A stretch of 64,000 nucleotides of DNA from Opitutus sp. (GTDB lineage: Bacteria > Verrucomicrobiota > Verrucomicrobiia > Opitutales > Opitutaceae), in contig JANPZY010000001.1 in NCBI GenBank assembly GCA_024707325.1, positions 2,604,501-2,668,500 of the forward strand, written 5' to 3'. Under the pieces are notes generated by a model, which had not been told where the DNA came from, did not search any database, and was given only the letters and a program-made list of their open reading frames with translations. Numbering within the stretch: the stretch's first letter is position 1; the number at the start of each line of letters is the position of its first letter. A program made the translations under genes and the position numbers. Shown here one piece after another: positions 1 through 10,043 of this stretch.

Positions 1-2
1 GC

Positions 3-488
3 TACAAGGTGGAGTTCCTGACGCCCCATACCGGATCGGAAGATCAGGCCGACCGGCCCGCCTCGATGCCTGCTTTGGGTGGTGCGTCGGCACAGCCGCT
101 CCGCTTCCTCGACTTCCTCATCTATCAGCCTGTCCGGGCCGTGATCCTGCATGGTTCGGGAATCCCCGTGCTCGTTCCCGCCCCTGAGCGCTACGCCATC
201 CACAAGCTCATCGTCGCCACGCGCCGCCTCAAGGACGACAACGGCATCGGCAAGAGCTTCAAGGACAGACTTCAGGCCCGAACGCTGATCGAGGCGATGG
301 TCGCGGTTCGCCAGACCGACGCGCTGGCTGACGCCTATATGGAGGCCTGGGACCGTGGCCCGCACTGGCGGGACGCCATCACCGCCAGCTTGGCGACCTT
401 CGCTGAGGACGTCCAGGAGCAAATCCGGACCGCCTTGCGGGAGGGTGTTCGCCGCCTCGACGCCGACCCCGCTGACTACGCGCTATGA
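3..488 (+). CDS. C-terminal part of a GSU2403-type nucleotidyltransferase-fold protein (5' end outside window)
   Basis: The frame is already open at base 3, so the true start lies left of the window; the GTG at 9 is probably an internal valine. About 160 C-terminal residues are visible. The blocks RFLDFLIYQPVRAV and PERYAIHKLIVATRR match the pattern I know from GSU2403-family nucleotidyltransferase-fold proteins, whose substrates are undefined. The catalytic half, if present, is off the window. About 200 gene-free bases separate it from the next gene. The family call is moderately sure and the function unknown. Confidence 0.65.
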   Translation, partial: YKVEFLTPHTGSEDQADRPASMPALGGASAQPLRFLDFLIYQPVRAVILHGSGIPVLVPAPERYAIHKLIVATRRLKDDNGIGKSFKDRLQARTLIEAMVAVRQTDALADAYMEAWDRGPHWRDAITASLATFAEDVQEQIRTALREGVRRLDADPADYAL

Positions 489-687
489 CAATTCCGCGAG
501 CAAGTCACAGCCCCGGCCTGTGTCTCACCGGACACACCCGTTCACCACATGGCTTAAGCTCACATAAACCGGCCACAATTAGCCTCGATAGGCCTGAGGG
601 ACCGCACGGGGTAAGGCCGGAAATCTGGCGCCGTGAGACGGTTGGATTGCTGCGGCGTCCCGGTTCCGTTTGAGGTAAGCTCACGGA

Positions 688-3060
688 GTGTCGGACGCGA
701 TGCGCAAGAAGAATGCCGGGGCCCTCTTTATGGATTTTCACGTTTCGCCGGACGATCGCGTCGGGGCAGTCCCCAAAAAGACGCGCGGCAAGGCCCAAAA
801 GCCCGCGCCGGCGAACAAGAAGGCTCCGAAGTCGCCGCGCAACCAGCGCCAGGAGCCGCGCATCGGCCGCATCGATTCGGTCTATGACGACACCCCCTCG
901 ATCGACGACGATTACGAGGATCCGCGCGCCCGGCGCCGGGTCAAGAAGGTCAAGAAGACCCGCGGCGGCCGTGAACGGAAGCCGCTGACCTTCGGCCGTA
1001 TCCTCTGGAAGCTGTTCTCGTGGCTCCTGGTGCTCGGCATCTGGGGCGGCATCGCCGTTGCCGGTGTGGTTGCCTATTTCGCCATGCAGATGCCGGCCAC
1101 CAACACCTGGGCGGTGCCCGAGCGCCCCGCCAATATCCGCATCGTCGCCGCCAACGGCCAGCTGATCTCGAACCGCGGCAAGACCGGCGGCGAGGCCATC
1201 TCGCTGCGCGAGCTGCCCTATTATGTGCCGGCCGCCTTCGTCGCCATCGAAGACCGCCGTTTCTACGAGCACTTCGGCATCGACGTGCTGGGCCTCGTTT
1301 CGGTGGCCATCGAAAGCGTGCAGGCCGGTGAAGTCACCCGCGGCGCCTCGACGCTCACCCAGCAGCTCGCCAAGAACCTGTTCCTCACCCCCGACCAGAC
1401 ACTGGAACGCAAGGTGCAGGAAGCCATGCTGTCGCTCTGGCTCGAGCAGAACTATTCCAAGGACGACATCCTCGAGCTCTATCTCAACCGCGTCTTCTTC
1501 GGCCACGGCGCCACCGGCATCGAGGCGGCGGCACAGACCTATTTCGGCAAATCCGCCCGCAACCTGTCGCTGGGCGAGGCCGCCATGCTGGCCGGCACCG
1601 TGCAGCGACCCTCGCGCGTCAACCCGCGCAGCAATCCGGACGCCGCCAATGCCCGCGCCCGCCTGGTGCTGCAGTCGATGGCCAAGGAAGGCTACATCTC
1701 CGACGCCGAGGCCAAGGCCGCTTCGCTCGACCCCAACCAGCGCATCCGCACCAAGGTGACCGGGTCGGAATCCTATGTGGCCGACTGGGTCGAAACCCTG
1801 ATGCAGGCCTATATCGGCGACGTCACCGAAGACGTGATCGTCTCGACCACCATCAACTGGGACCTGCAGAAATCCGCCGAGGACATCGTCCGCACCGCCG
1901 TCGAAAAGAACGGCGCGGCCAAGGGCTTCTCGCAGGGCGCGCTGGTCGCCATGGATGTCGATGGTACCGTGCGGGCGCTGGTCGGCGGCGTCGACTATGC
2001 GCAGAGCCAGTTCAACCGCGCCGTCACCGCGCGGCGCCAGCCGGGCTCGACCTTCAAGCCCTTCGTCTATCTGGCGGCCATGGAAAAGGGCTATACGCCC
2101 GATACCGTCGCCGATGACGCGCCCTTCGATTACAACGGCTGGAGCCCGTCCAACGCCTCGGGCAAATATGCCGGCCCGGTGACGCTGCGGCAGGGCCTCG
2201 CCTATTCGCTCAACACCATCTCGGCCCGGCTCGCCATCGATGTGACGCCGCAGATCGTCGTCGACACCGCCTATCGCATGGGCATCGGCTCATCGCTGCA
2301 GGCGGTGCCCTCGATCGCGCTGGGCACGCAGGAAGTCTCGCTGCTCGAGCTGACCGGCGCCTACGCCCCCTTCGCCAATGGCGGCATCGGCGTCATCCCC
2401 TCGGTCATCACCCGCATCGAGACGGCGCCGAAGGGCGGCCAGCCCGGAAAAGTGCTCTACGAGCAGATCCCCGCCGGCCCCGGCCAGGTGATCGAGCCCC
2501 ATATCGTGGGCGAGATGAACGACATGATGACCACGGCGCTCGAAATCGGCACCGGCAAGAAGGCGCACCTCAATGGCTGGCCCATCGCCGGCAAGACCGG
2601 CACCAGCCAGAAGGCCCGCGACGCGCTCTTTGTCGGCTATACCTCGCGCATGGTCGCCGGCGTCTGGCTCGGCAATGACGACGATACCGCCACGACGCTC
2701 TCGGGCGGCAATATCCCGACCGAAATCTGGTCCGAATTCATGACCAAGGCCCATGAAGGCCTGCCGGTCAGCCCGCTGCCGGGCGAATTCACCGCCGCCG
2801 CCCCGCTCGAGCCGGGCCTCGCCCCCATGGAAACCGCCCCCACCGTCCAACCCCAACGCCGCAACCTGATGGACGCCCTGGGCGATATTTTCGGGGGTAA
2901 GGGGTTTTGCGGGTGGAATGAACAAAGGCCGGAGCACTGCTCCGGCCTTTTTGTTTTTGGGGGCGCTGCGGCTTTTGCCCGCCACTCGCCCCACCTACCA
3001 GCCGTCATCCCGGCGCAGGCCGGGACCCAGTACTCACCAGCGCTGGGGCTGGCACTGTGA
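688..3060 (+). CDS. Class A penicillin-binding protein (PBP1A-type glycosyltransferase/transpeptidase)
   Basis: Bifunctional peptidoglycan synthase anchored in the inner membrane. It has a basic cytoplasmic N-terminus, one membrane segment at about residues 105-133, a GT51 glycosyltransferase domain (catalytic Glu near 188 in IEDRRFYEHFG; GASTLTQQLAKN near 219) and a transpeptidase domain with SxxK (STFK, Ser about 454), SxN (SLN about 506) and KTGT (about 636). I list the GTG at 688; ATG 700 (MRKKNAG) is equally plausible. The C-terminus looks wrong: after DIFGG the frame runs through a hairpin terminator and a repeat to 3060. One extra G in the GGGGG run near 2893 would give a TAA stop at once (about 2900), so the last 50 or so residues are probably a frameshift artefact. 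Confidence 0.93.
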   Translation: MSDAMRKKNAGALFMDFHVSPDDRVGAVPKKTRGKAQKPAPANKKAPKSPRNQRQEPRIGRIDSVYDDTPSIDDDYEDPRARRRVKKVKKTRGGRERKPLTFGRILWKLFSWLLVLGIWGGIAVAGVVAYFAMQMPATNTWAVPERPANIRIVAANGQLISNRGKTGGEAISLRELPYYVPAAFVAIEDRRFYEHFGIDVLGLVSVAIESVQAGEVTRGASTLTQQLAKNLFLTPDQTLERKVQEAMLSLWLEQNYSKDDILELYLNRVFFGHGATGIEAAAQTYFGKSARNLSLGEAAMLAGTVQRPSRVNPRSNPDAANARARLVLQSMAKEGYISDAEAKAASLDPNQRIRTKVTGSESYVADWVETLMQAYIGDVTEDVIVSTTINWDLQKSAEDIVRTAVEKNGAAKGFSQGALVAMDVDGTVRALVGGVDYAQSQFNRAVTARRQPGSTFKPFVYLAAMEKGYTPDTVADDAPFDYNGWSPSNASGKYAGPVTLRQGLAYSLNTISARLAIDVTPQIVVDTAYRMGIGSSLQAVPSIALGTQEVSLLELTGAYAPFANGGIGVIPSVITRIETAPKGGQPGKVLYEQIPAGPGQVIEPHIVGEMNDMMTTALEIGTGKKAHLNGWPIAGKTGTSQKARDALFVGYTSRMVAGVWLGNDDDTATTLSGGNIPTEIWSEFMTKAHEGLPVSPLPGEFTAAAPLEPGLAPMETAPTVQPQRRNLMDALGDIFGGKGFCGWNEQRPEHCSGLFVFGGAAAFARHSPHLPAVIPAQAGTQYSPALGLAL
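2924..2951 (+). terminator. Rho-independent terminator of the PBP gene
   Basis: GGCCGGAG / CTCCGGCC stem with a CACTG loop followed by TTTTTGTTTTT. It lies inside the nominal PBP reading frame, which supports the view that the true stop is upstream. A-rich on the other side, so it may work in both directions. Confidence 0.8.
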
Positions 3061-3113
3061 CGGAGCCGCAAGGCTGGCGTTTACCGGGCCCCGGCCTTCG
3101 CCGGGGTGACGAT
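3003..3113. repeat. Inverted pair of GTCATCCCGGCG-type palindromic repeats
   Basis: GTCATCCCGGCGCAGGCCGGGA at the left and its reverse-complement form (CCCCGGCCTTCGCCGGGGTGAC) at the right, about 60 bases apart. This is the widespread short palindromic intergenic repeat of alphaproteobacteria, here between the PBP gene and the convergent protease gene. A single related copy occurs near 6645-6664. Confidence 0.75.
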
Positions 3114-3162
3114 CGAGGGTGTGGATGCGTCAGCGCACAGCAGATGGAGCGCCCGCTGGCGC

Positions 3163-3903
3163 TCAGCCATCCACCCCGTACACCATCAACTGCCGGCCAT
3201 GCGCCTTCAGCCAGGCGCGGCCGCGGTTCATGGTGGGGAGGGTGCGTTCGACGGTCTCCCAGAAGGCGTCGGAATGGTTCATTTCGACCAGATGCGCCAC
3301 TTCGTGGGCGGCGACATAGTCGAGCACGAAGGACGGCGCGAGGATCAGGCGCCAGTTGAAATTGAGCCGCCCGGTGGTCGAGCACGAGCCCCAGCGGGTG
3401 GCCTGCGAGCGCATCGACACCGATTTGTAATCGACCCCGAGCCGGCGGGCATGCAGCGCCACCCGCTTTTGCAGGTCGATCAGCGCCTGCTCCTTGAGCC
3501 AGTCGGTGAGTCGCCGCGCCCGGTGTTCGGGTTCGCCCGGCACCTGCAGCGTCAGCAGGCCCTCGACATCGAGCACTTCGACGCGGCCGCGGACGCGCCC
3601 GGTCGGCACGATCTTGTGGTCGACCCCGCGCACCGGGATCACTGCGCCGCGGGCCGTGAACGATACCGGCTTGGCGGCACGCTGCAGGCGGGCGCCCAGC
3701 CAGGCGCGCTGCCGGTTGAGAAAGGCCTGCGCCTCCTGCCAGCGCCCATGGCTGGGCACCGTCAGAACGGGGCCGCCGGCATGCGGCAGCGACAGCCGGT
3801 AATTGCGGGCCCGCGCGCTCACGCGCACGGACACGGCGACCATTTCACCGTCGACTTCGGTCTCGGTGACGGTCGGCCATCTTTTCTGGAGGAGGGCGAT
3901 CAT
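3163..3903 (-). CDS. SprT-like / YgjP-type zinc metalloprotease (M48-like, DUF45)
   Basis: Predicted cytosolic zinc metallopeptidase of about 246 residues. The zinc motif HEVAHLVEMNHSDAFW (HExxH plus downstream H) and the WGSCS block just before it are diagnostic of the YgjP/DUF45 family. I chose ATG 3903 over a TTG at 3939, which would add 12 residues with no obvious ribosome site. It is transcribed away from the DUF2852 gene and separated from it by a terminator, so it is probably a single-gene unit. Physiological substrate unknown. Confidence 0.85.
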   Translation of the reverse strand: MIALLQKRWPTVTETEVDGEMVAVSVRVSARARNYRLSLPHAGGPVLTVPSHGRWQEAQAFLNRQRAWLGARLQRAAKPVSFTARGAVIPVRGVDHKIVPTGRVRGRVEVLDVEGLLTLQVPGEPEHRARRLTDWLKEQALIDLQKRVALHARRLGVDYKSVSMRSQATRWGSCSTTGRLNFNWRLILAPSFVLDYVAAHEVAHLVEMNHSDAFWETVERTLPTMNRGRAWLKAHGRQLMVYGVDG

Positions 3904-3968
3904 AGCAGGGATAGTTGAACAGATTCTCGGGGGCCTCAATATGGCCCGTTCAGCAAAAAAGCAGTGAC

Positions 3969-3996
3969 AAAAAAAGCGCCCCGCGAACGGGGCGCC
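3969..3996 (-). terminator. Terminator downstream of the DUF2852 gene
   Basis: Perfect 8-bp stem GCGCCCCG / CGGGGCGC with a CGAA loop. On the minus strand it is followed by seven T residues (A-run 3969-3975 on plus), placed 48 bases after the stop of the DUF2852 gene. Confidence 0.85.
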
Positions 3997-4043
3997 AGTT
4001 GCGAGTCCGTCGACTCGCGTCAGGAGGAGGTCGGAGGCGGAAA

Positions 4044-4517
4044 TCAGACGTTGCTGCCGCCGGTATTCTGGCCGTTTTCCTGGGTCGAGCCCGAGCCGTA
4101 GCCCTGGCGCGAACCGTTGCGATCGCGCATGAAGCGGTCGAACTCTTCGCGGTCGCGAGCCTTGCGCAGGTTCGCCATGTGCTCGTGGAAGGCGTTGATC
4201 TCTTCGTCGAGACGGCGGCGTTCCTCGTCGAGGCGGCGGAGCTGCTCTTCGCGATAGTCGTCGAAGGCGGCGTTGCCGCTGGTCGAGTTGCGGAAGCCGT
4301 TATGGCCCCAGCGCTTGCCCGGGCCGCAGTTCTCGCGAGCGAACTGACGCCCGCGATTGACGAAGCCCTGGGCTTTCTCGGCGGACCCGCCGAGATATTC
4401 GCCCCAGACGATGTAGCCGAGCACGATGAAGCCCAGCGGAGGCCAGACGACGAAGCCCAGGACCATCAAGGCGATGGTCAACGGGCCCCATTGCGGTTTG
4501 ATAAGTGCAGTGTTCAT
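4044..4517 (-). CDS. DUF2852 membrane protein
   Basis: About 157 residues. One or two hydrophobic segments at residues 12-40 are followed by a charged, helix-forming region (RREEQ/RLDEERRRLDEEINAF) that looks coiled-coil, and a low-complexity Gly/Ser/Gln tail. This is the layout of the DUF2852 family, common in Hyphomicrobiales and without assigned function. The start at ATG 4517 gives a clean N-terminus (MNTALIKPQWGP) directly ahead of the membrane segment; the longer frame to 4577 has no membrane logic. Divergent from actS. Confidence 0.8.
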   Translation of the reverse strand: MNTALIKPQWGPLTIALMVLGFVVWPPLGFIVLGYIVWGEYLGGSAEKAQGFVNRGRQFARENCGPGKRWGHNGFRNSTSGNAAFDDYREEQLRRLDEERRRLDEEINAFHEHMANLRKARDREEFDRFMRDRNGSRQGYGSGSTQENGQNTGGSNV

Positions 4518-4661
4518 TTGAAGTCTCCCAGTCACGAACGATTGGGATGTGGCCCCGGCTGACCGGGGATCAAGCATGTGCCTTGCGGAATCTGGGTCTT
4601 GAAATCCCGTCCCGCTTTCCTATTGCAGGGCCGTTGCACCCGTTTTCGCGAGGTTTTTTCG

Positions 4662-5949
4662 ATGAGTCTGGGCGCCGAGATGCAGGAACTGGCCCCGGGC
4701 AGCTGGCGGCCCGTGCGGCTGGGGACGCTGGTGGGCCTGCGCTGGCTCGCCATTGCCGGGCAGGCGGCGGGCGTGCTGTTCGTCGATTTCGGCCTCGGCT
4801 TCCCGCTGCCGCTGATGGAATGCATGAGCCTGATCGCGTTCTCCGTCGCGCTCAATCTCTGGCTCCTGGTCCGCTTCGGCGCCGGCACCCGCATCAGCGC
4901 CATGGTCTCGACTTCGCTCCTCGCCTACGACGTCATCCAGCTCGGTGGCCTGCTGGCGCTGACCGGTGGGCTGCAGAACCCGTTCTCGCTGCTGCTGCTC
5001 GCGCCGGTCTCGGTCTCGGCGACGACGCTGCCGCAGAAATCGACGCTGATCCTTGCCGGGCTCGCCATCGGCATCGCCTCGCTGCTCTCCATCTTCCACT
5101 ACGACCTGCCGTGGAATCCGGACCAGCGCATCGTCTTCGACCGCGTCTACATCATCGGCATCTGGGTGAGCCTGCTCTGCGGCACCGTGTTCATCGCCGC
5201 CTATACCAACCGGGTGGCCTATGAATCGCGGCAATTGGCCGACGCGCTCTCGGCCACCGAGATCCAGCGCTCTCCGGCGCGAGCAGCTGGCCTCGCTCGA
5301 TGGCCTCGCCGCCGCCGCAGCCCATGAGCTCGGCACGCCGCTCTCGACCATCGCGCTCGCCGCCAAGGAAATGCGCTCGGACCTGCCCGAGGGGCCGCTG
5401 CGCGAGGATATCGAGCTCATCATCAGCCAGACGGCGCGCTGCCGCGACATTCTCGCCAAACTGCGCAACCTCGGGGCCGATGGCGGCGATCCCTTCACCA
5501 TGCTGCCGCTCAGCGACCTCATCGCCGAAGTCGCCTCGCCGCACGAGCACGAGGGCAAGACCATCACCATCCGCAAGGAACAGATGGCCGGCCCCGATCC
5601 GGTGTTCCGCCGCAATGTTGGCCTGCTCTATGGGCTGGGCAACCTGATCGAAAACGCCGTGCATTTCGCCAAATCCGGCGTGATGATCGAGTGCTCCTGG
5701 GACCGCACCGCCATCAGCGTCACCATCACCGACGACGGCCCCGGCTTCCCGCTCGAACTGCTGGCCCGCATGGGCGAGCCCTATATCTCCAACCGCGGCG
5801 GCGACGGCGGCGGCTTGGGCCTGGGCGTCTTCATCGCCAAAACCCTGCTGCAGCGCACCGGCGCCAAAATCGCCTTCGAAAACAGCCACGAACGCGGCCA
5901 TGCGCGGGTGCGTGTCGTGTGGCCACGGAAGGTGGTGGAGGAGGTTTAG
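4662..5949 (+). pseudogene. actS: Redox sensor histidine kinase ActS/RegB, frame broken once
   Basis: Global redox sensor kinase controlling respiration, carbon and nitrogen metabolism through ActR. The N-terminal half has about six membrane segments and carries the RegB quinone-site signature GGLQNPF. The second half has the H-box AAAHELGTPLSTIALAAKEM, an N-box (GLGNLIENAVHFAKSG) and G-boxes (DDGPGF, GLGLGVF). A single frame change near 5270 (inside the linker just before the H-box) separates the halves; everything else is conserved, so I suspect one extra base in the sequence instead of decay. GAGG precedes ATG 4662. Followed by the response regulator partner. Confidence 0.85.
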
Positions 5950-6064
5950 GGCGGTGGCTCCCCACCCCACCCACCGGCCCCTCCAAATCCACGCACCCCC
6001 AACGCACAGTTGAACCCCCGCTCCTTTGACCTTTTGCCCGGGACGCCTTTTACATCAGGCGCCG

Positions 6065-6619
6065 ATGAGCACAGTTGATGAACTTCTTGCGGCCGATCGG
6101 TCTGCTGCTTGGTCGATGACGACAAGGCCTTCCTGACCCGGCTCGAGCGGGCCATGCAGAAGCGCGGCTTCGATGTCCGCATTGCCGATACCGTGGCCGA
6201 TGCCGTCGCTGCCGTTTGAACGCGGCCCCGCCAGCCTATGCCGTGGTCGATCTCCGCCTCGAGGACGGCAATGGCCTCGACGTCATCACGGCCCTCCACA
6301 CCAAGCGCGCCGATGCGCGCGCCGTGGTCCTCACCGGCTACGGCAACATCGCCACCGCCGTGACCGCGGTGAAGCTCGGCGCCGTGGACTATCTGTCCAA
6401 GCCCGCCGACGCCGAGGACGTGATCAACGCCCTGCTCGCCACCGGCGGTCAAGCCGCCCGAGCCGCCGGAAAACCCGATGTCGGCCGACCGCGTCGCGCT
6501 GGGAACACATCCAGCGCGTCTACGAACTCTGCGACCGCAACGTCTCCGAGACCGCCCGCCGGCTCAACATGCACCGGCGGACGCTGCAGCGCATCCTCGC
6601 CAAGCGCGCCCCGAAATAG
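6065..6619 (+). pseudogene. actR: Redox response regulator ActR/RegA, frame broken about four times
   Basis: Partner of ActS. Reading across frames gives MSTVDELLAADRS..., [37 protein letters not shown] (phospho-acceptor Asp), [23 protein letters not shown] and the Fis-type HTH end [17 protein letters not shown] / [18 protein letters not shown]. These are the hallmarks of ActR/RegA/PrrA, including the very conserved HTH. Frames change near 6105, 6217, about 6460-6490 and 6500. Four indels in a key conserved regulator, with no missing segment, argue for sequence error. 115 bases after actS. Confidence 0.8.
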
Positions 6620-6703
6620 CAATCACATAACTCGTTATAAATAGTCCGGCCTTCGCCGGAATGACGACGTTGTTGCGGGGGGTTACGAAAAAGAGGAGCG
6701 TCC

Positions 6704-8377
6704 ATGTCCGTCACACTTGAATTTCCACGGGGCGGCGGGCACCGTCACCGGGTCGTGCTATCGCGTCGTCCATCCGGGCGGGCAGTTCCTCGTCGATTGC
6801 GGCATGTTCCAGGGCAACAAGACCGTCCGCGACCTCAACTACAAGCCGCTGCCCTTCGACCCCAAGACGATCGACTTCGTGCTGCTCACGCACGCTCATA
6901 TCGATCACGCCGGCCTGCTGCCCAAGCTGGCGCACCAGGGTTATCGCAAATCGATCATGGCCACCGAGCCGACCAACGGCCTGCTCGAATATCTGCTGCC
7001 CGACGCTGCCGGCATCCAGGAGAGCGAAGCCGAGCGCGAGAGCAAGAAGCGCAGCGCGCCGCGCCGAAGAGCCGGTGCAGCCGCTCTACACCATGGAAGA
7101 TGCCGCCGAAGTGCTGCAGCACCGCGTCAGGACCGTACAGTATGAGCAGTGGGTCACCCCCGGCCCGGGTGTTCGCGCCCGCTACTGGAACGCCGGCCAT
7201 ATTCTGGGTTCGGCTTCGATCGAGGTCGAGGTCAACGAATGGCGACGGCAAGCCCGTGACCATCCTGTTTTCAGGCGATCTCGGGCCCGACCAGAAGGTG
7301 TTCTACAAGGAGCCCGACGCCCCGGCCGGCTTCGACTACATCCTCTGCGAGTCCACCTATGGCGGCCGCGAGCGCCAGGATTACACGCTGGCCGAGCGCC
7401 GCCAGGCATTGAAGACCGAAATCAACGACGCGCTCGCTCGCGGCGGCAACCTTGTTATCCCGGCCTTCGCCGTCGAGCGCAGCCAGGAGCTGCTGCACGA
7501 CATTGGCCTGCTCATCAAGCAGGGCGAAATCTCGCCCCAGCTGGTGTTCCTCGACAGCCCGCTCGCCAGCAAGGTGACCTCGGTCTACAAGAAATACGAC
7601 GCCATGTTCGAGGACGTCGAGCTTTCCGCCAACGAGCTCTTCAACGATTCGCGCTTCCGCATCATCGAGGCGGTCGAAGAGTCCAAGGCCATCAACTCGA
7701 TCCGCGGCGGCGCCATCATCATGTCGGCCTCCGGCATGGCCGATGCGGGCCGCATCAAGCACCACCTGCGCAACAACCTGCCGCGCGCCAACGCCACGGT
7801 GCTGTTCGTCGGCTATCAGGCCCCCGGCACGCTGGGCCAGATCATCCAGTCCGGCGCCAAGGAAGTCCGCATCCATTCCGAGCTGACCCCGGTCCGCGCC
7901 CGCATCCGCAGCCTCGGCAACTACTCGGCCCATGCCGATGACAGCGAGCTGCGCGCCTGGATCAAGGAGCGCCTGCCGGCGCATGGCGCCGTCTTCCTCG
8001 TCCATGGCGAAGACGAAGAGCGCGCCACCCTCCGCGAGGAGATCATGCGCGATTCCGGCCTCTCCGGCGACCAGGTCATCATCCCCATGCTCGACGACGC
8101 CTTCGAGCTCAGGCCCTCGGGCGTCGCCGGTGTCAGCAAGCCGGCCCAGCCGCGCATCGACCCGATCCAGATCACCAGTGACTGGCACAACGCCTATGCC
8201 AGCTTCATCATCGATCTCAGCCACCAGCTCCAGAACGCCACCAACGACCGCGAACGCCTGGAGCTGATGGCGATACTGCAATCAAAACTGCGCGGCACCG
8301 GCGTCTCCTCCGCAGCCCCGGCCCGGCCGATTCCCCCGGCGGGAAGTACGGGCGAGAAGACGGCGTTCGACGAGTAG
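6704..8377 (+). pseudogene. Metallo-beta-lactamase-fold beta-CASP RNase-like protein (COG1236), frame broken three times
   Basis: Predicted RNA-processing nuclease of the YSH1/TTHA0252 type. Blocks in order across frames: NFHGAAGTVTGSCYRV, the metal motif LTHAHIDHAG, WNAGHILGSASIEV, ILFSGDLG, ESTYGGR, the beta-CASP block NLVIPAFAVERSQELL, IIMSASGMADAGRIKHHL and the C-terminal NYSAHAD motif with LVHGE. Frame changes near 6717, about 7060 and about 7240 each shift by the same step. The final 380 residues are intact. GAGGAG precedes ATG 6704. It is not RNase J: it lacks the C-terminal domain and has the short COG1236 layout. Confidence 0.8.
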
Positions 8378-8427
8378 GCGCCGAAAACCCCAATTCCTCT
8401 GGTGTCATCCCCGAGTGTGAGGCGGAC

Positions 8428-9576
8428 TTAGGTGGTTTGAACCACCACCTTCGGCGCCAGATACTTCGCCAGGAAGATCGCCAGCACCACCACCGGCACC
8501 ACGACGACAAACGTCGAGCGGATGCCGAAACTCGCGGCGATCCAGCCCAGCAATGCCGGCGTACCCAAGAGCGTGATCTGCGTCGTCATGGTCAGCGCCG
8601 CGACATTCTCCGAGGCTGGGCGATCGCCCAGCCGGGCGGCAGCGGAGGTCGAGAGCGGGAAGCTGACGCAGACGCCCAGGCCCACAAAGGCAAAGCCGAC
8701 CAGCGCCACCATAAGGTTAGGCGACATCACCACCAGCGCCAGCCCCACCAGTGAAATCAGTCCGAGGATCCGCGCGAACCGCACCGGACCATAACGTGTT
8801 ATGAATTGATCGGCCAACAGCCGCCCGATCACCGTCGCGCCGATGAAGGCCGGTAGCGTCAGCGTATCCACCCAGGCTGGCGCGGTGAAACTGTCGCGCA
8901 TGAAGATCACCGACCAGTTCCGTACCGCCGCCTCGAGAATGGCGCCGCCGATGGCGTAGCCGACCAGCAGCACCGTCGCGATGGTGGGCAGCGACAGCCC
9001 CTTCTGCGGACCAGCGCGGGTATGGGCGCGAGCTGGCGCGCCCTGCATCGGCCAGAGGATCACCAGCGCGGCGACAAGGATCAGCGGCACGATGGCGCCC
9101 AGATGCACCGTGGCCGGCACGCCGAAGCCGCGCGCCAGCGCGCCGACGGTCACCGTCACCAGCTGCCCGATGCTCCAGATGCCGTGGCACGAATTCATCA
9201 GCCGCTTGCCGCTCGCGGCTTCCACCCGGTCGGCCTCGACATTCATCGCCACATTGGTGAGCGCGAAGGTGATGCCATAGAGGGCAAAGACCAGGAACAG
9301 CAGCAGCGGCGTCGGCGCCTGCGGCATCAGCCCCACCAGCAGCGCCGCGACCGGAATGCCCCAAAGCAACACCACCCGCGTCCCCAGCGCCTCCACCAGC
9401 CGGCTCGAAACGAGGAAGGTGAGGATGGCGCCCACCGGCTGGCCGAGAAGGCAAAGGCCGAGCACGCCTTCGTCCACCCCGAGCCCGGCCTGCAGGTCGG
9501 GAATGCGGGTGAACATTGAGCCGGTGGCGAGGGCCTGGCAGAGGAACGCCAGACGGATGGTATGACGCTGGTTCAC
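8428..9576 (-). CDS. MFS transporter (YbjJ/fucose-permease-like)
   Basis: 382 residues with about 12 membrane segments. N-terminal CQALATGSMFTRIPDLQAGLG resembles the YbjJ/FucP-like subgroup of the major facilitator superfamily; the substrate cannot be told from sequence. It starts with GTG at 9576, overlapping the mmcB stop by four bases (GTGA), so it is translated with mmcB in one transcript. It is a paralogue of the carrier at 10036-11211 on the far side of mmcB: both share the RxPDLQ block in the first loop and the same length. Confidence 0.85.
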   Translation of the reverse strand: MNQRHTIRLAFLCQALATGSMFTRIPDLQAGLGVDEGVLGLCLLGQPVGAILTFLVSSRLVEALGTRVVLLWGIPVAALLVGLMPQAPTPLLLFLVFALYGITFALTNVAMNVEADRVEAASGKRLMNSCHGIWSIGQLVTVTVGALARGFGVPATVHLGAIVPLILVAALVILWPMQGAPARAHTRAGPQKGLSLPTIATVLLVGYAIGGAILEAAVRNWSVIFMRDSFTAPAWVDTLTLPAFIGATVIGRLLADQFITRYGPVRFARILGLISLVGLALVVMSPNLMVALVGFAFVGLGVCVSFPLSTSAAARLGDRPASENVAALTMTTQITLLGTPALLGWIAASFGIRSTFVVVVPVVVLAIFLAKYLAPKVVVQTT

Positions 9577-10043
9577 GGAAAGCTGCCGCCGTCGGGGTCC
9601 ATCAGCGTGTGGATGCGATCGGCCCCGAGCCGCGCCAGCTTCAGCATCACCGCCTTGCGCCGTGCACCGGGCAACGGTTCCTCGCCGGCCATGCGGAGGA
9701 TCGCCGCATCATGCCCGTCCCCCACCATCAGCCCTTCGGACGCCGGAAAGATGTCCGGATCGAGCTCGGGCGGCTTGGCGAAAAAGAAGCGGTCGCAGAA
9801 ATCCTTGTAGTGCGGCCATTTCTGGTCGACCTGGAAGTCGATGAGCGAAGACTTGATCTCGACGATCCAGATCTCGCCCTTCGGTCCCACCCCCAGCACG
9901 TCGGCGCGCCGGCCATTGGCCAGCGGCACTTCCGCGTAACAGCAGAAATCGTGCGCGGCGCGCAGGAACCGCATCACCCCGCGCTGCACCCGCAGCGCCG
10001 TCGGCGATTGCCGCAGATCGACAATCTGCGGCAGCTCAGCCAT
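9573..10043 (-). CDS. mmcB: MmcB family DNA repair protein
   Basis: 156 residues of the MmcB (DUF1052) family, an SOS-linked DNA repair factor known from Caulobacter, with a restriction-endonuclease-like fold. The block VGPKGEIWIVEIKSSLIDFQVDQKW has the E-x-K core of the nuclease-like fold, and KWPHYKDFCDRFFFA is typical of the family. ATG 10043 overlaps the upstream MFS gene by 8 bases, and the stop overlaps the downstream MFS gene by 4, so the three genes form one operon. No LexA box is seen directly before it. Confidence 0.9.
   Translation of the reverse strand: MAELPQIVDLRQSPTALRVQRGVMRFLRAAHDFCCYAEVPLANGRRADVLGVGPKGEIWIVEIKSSLIDFQVDQKWPHYKDFCDRFFFAKPPELDPDIFPASEGLMVGDGHDAAILRMAGEEPLPGARRKAVMLKLARLGADRIHTLMDPDGGSFP

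Noticed and set aside
505..1506. 333-residue open frame on the minus strand over the PBP gene
   Set aside because: Antisense shadow of a strongly conserved coding sequence; composition typical of high-G+C reverse frames (Asp/Gly/Arg/Leu-rich, no motifs).
6704..8377. RNase J
   Set aside because: Blocks NFHGAAGTVTGS and the short C-terminus fit COG1236 beta-CASP proteins; the RNase J C-terminal domain is absent.
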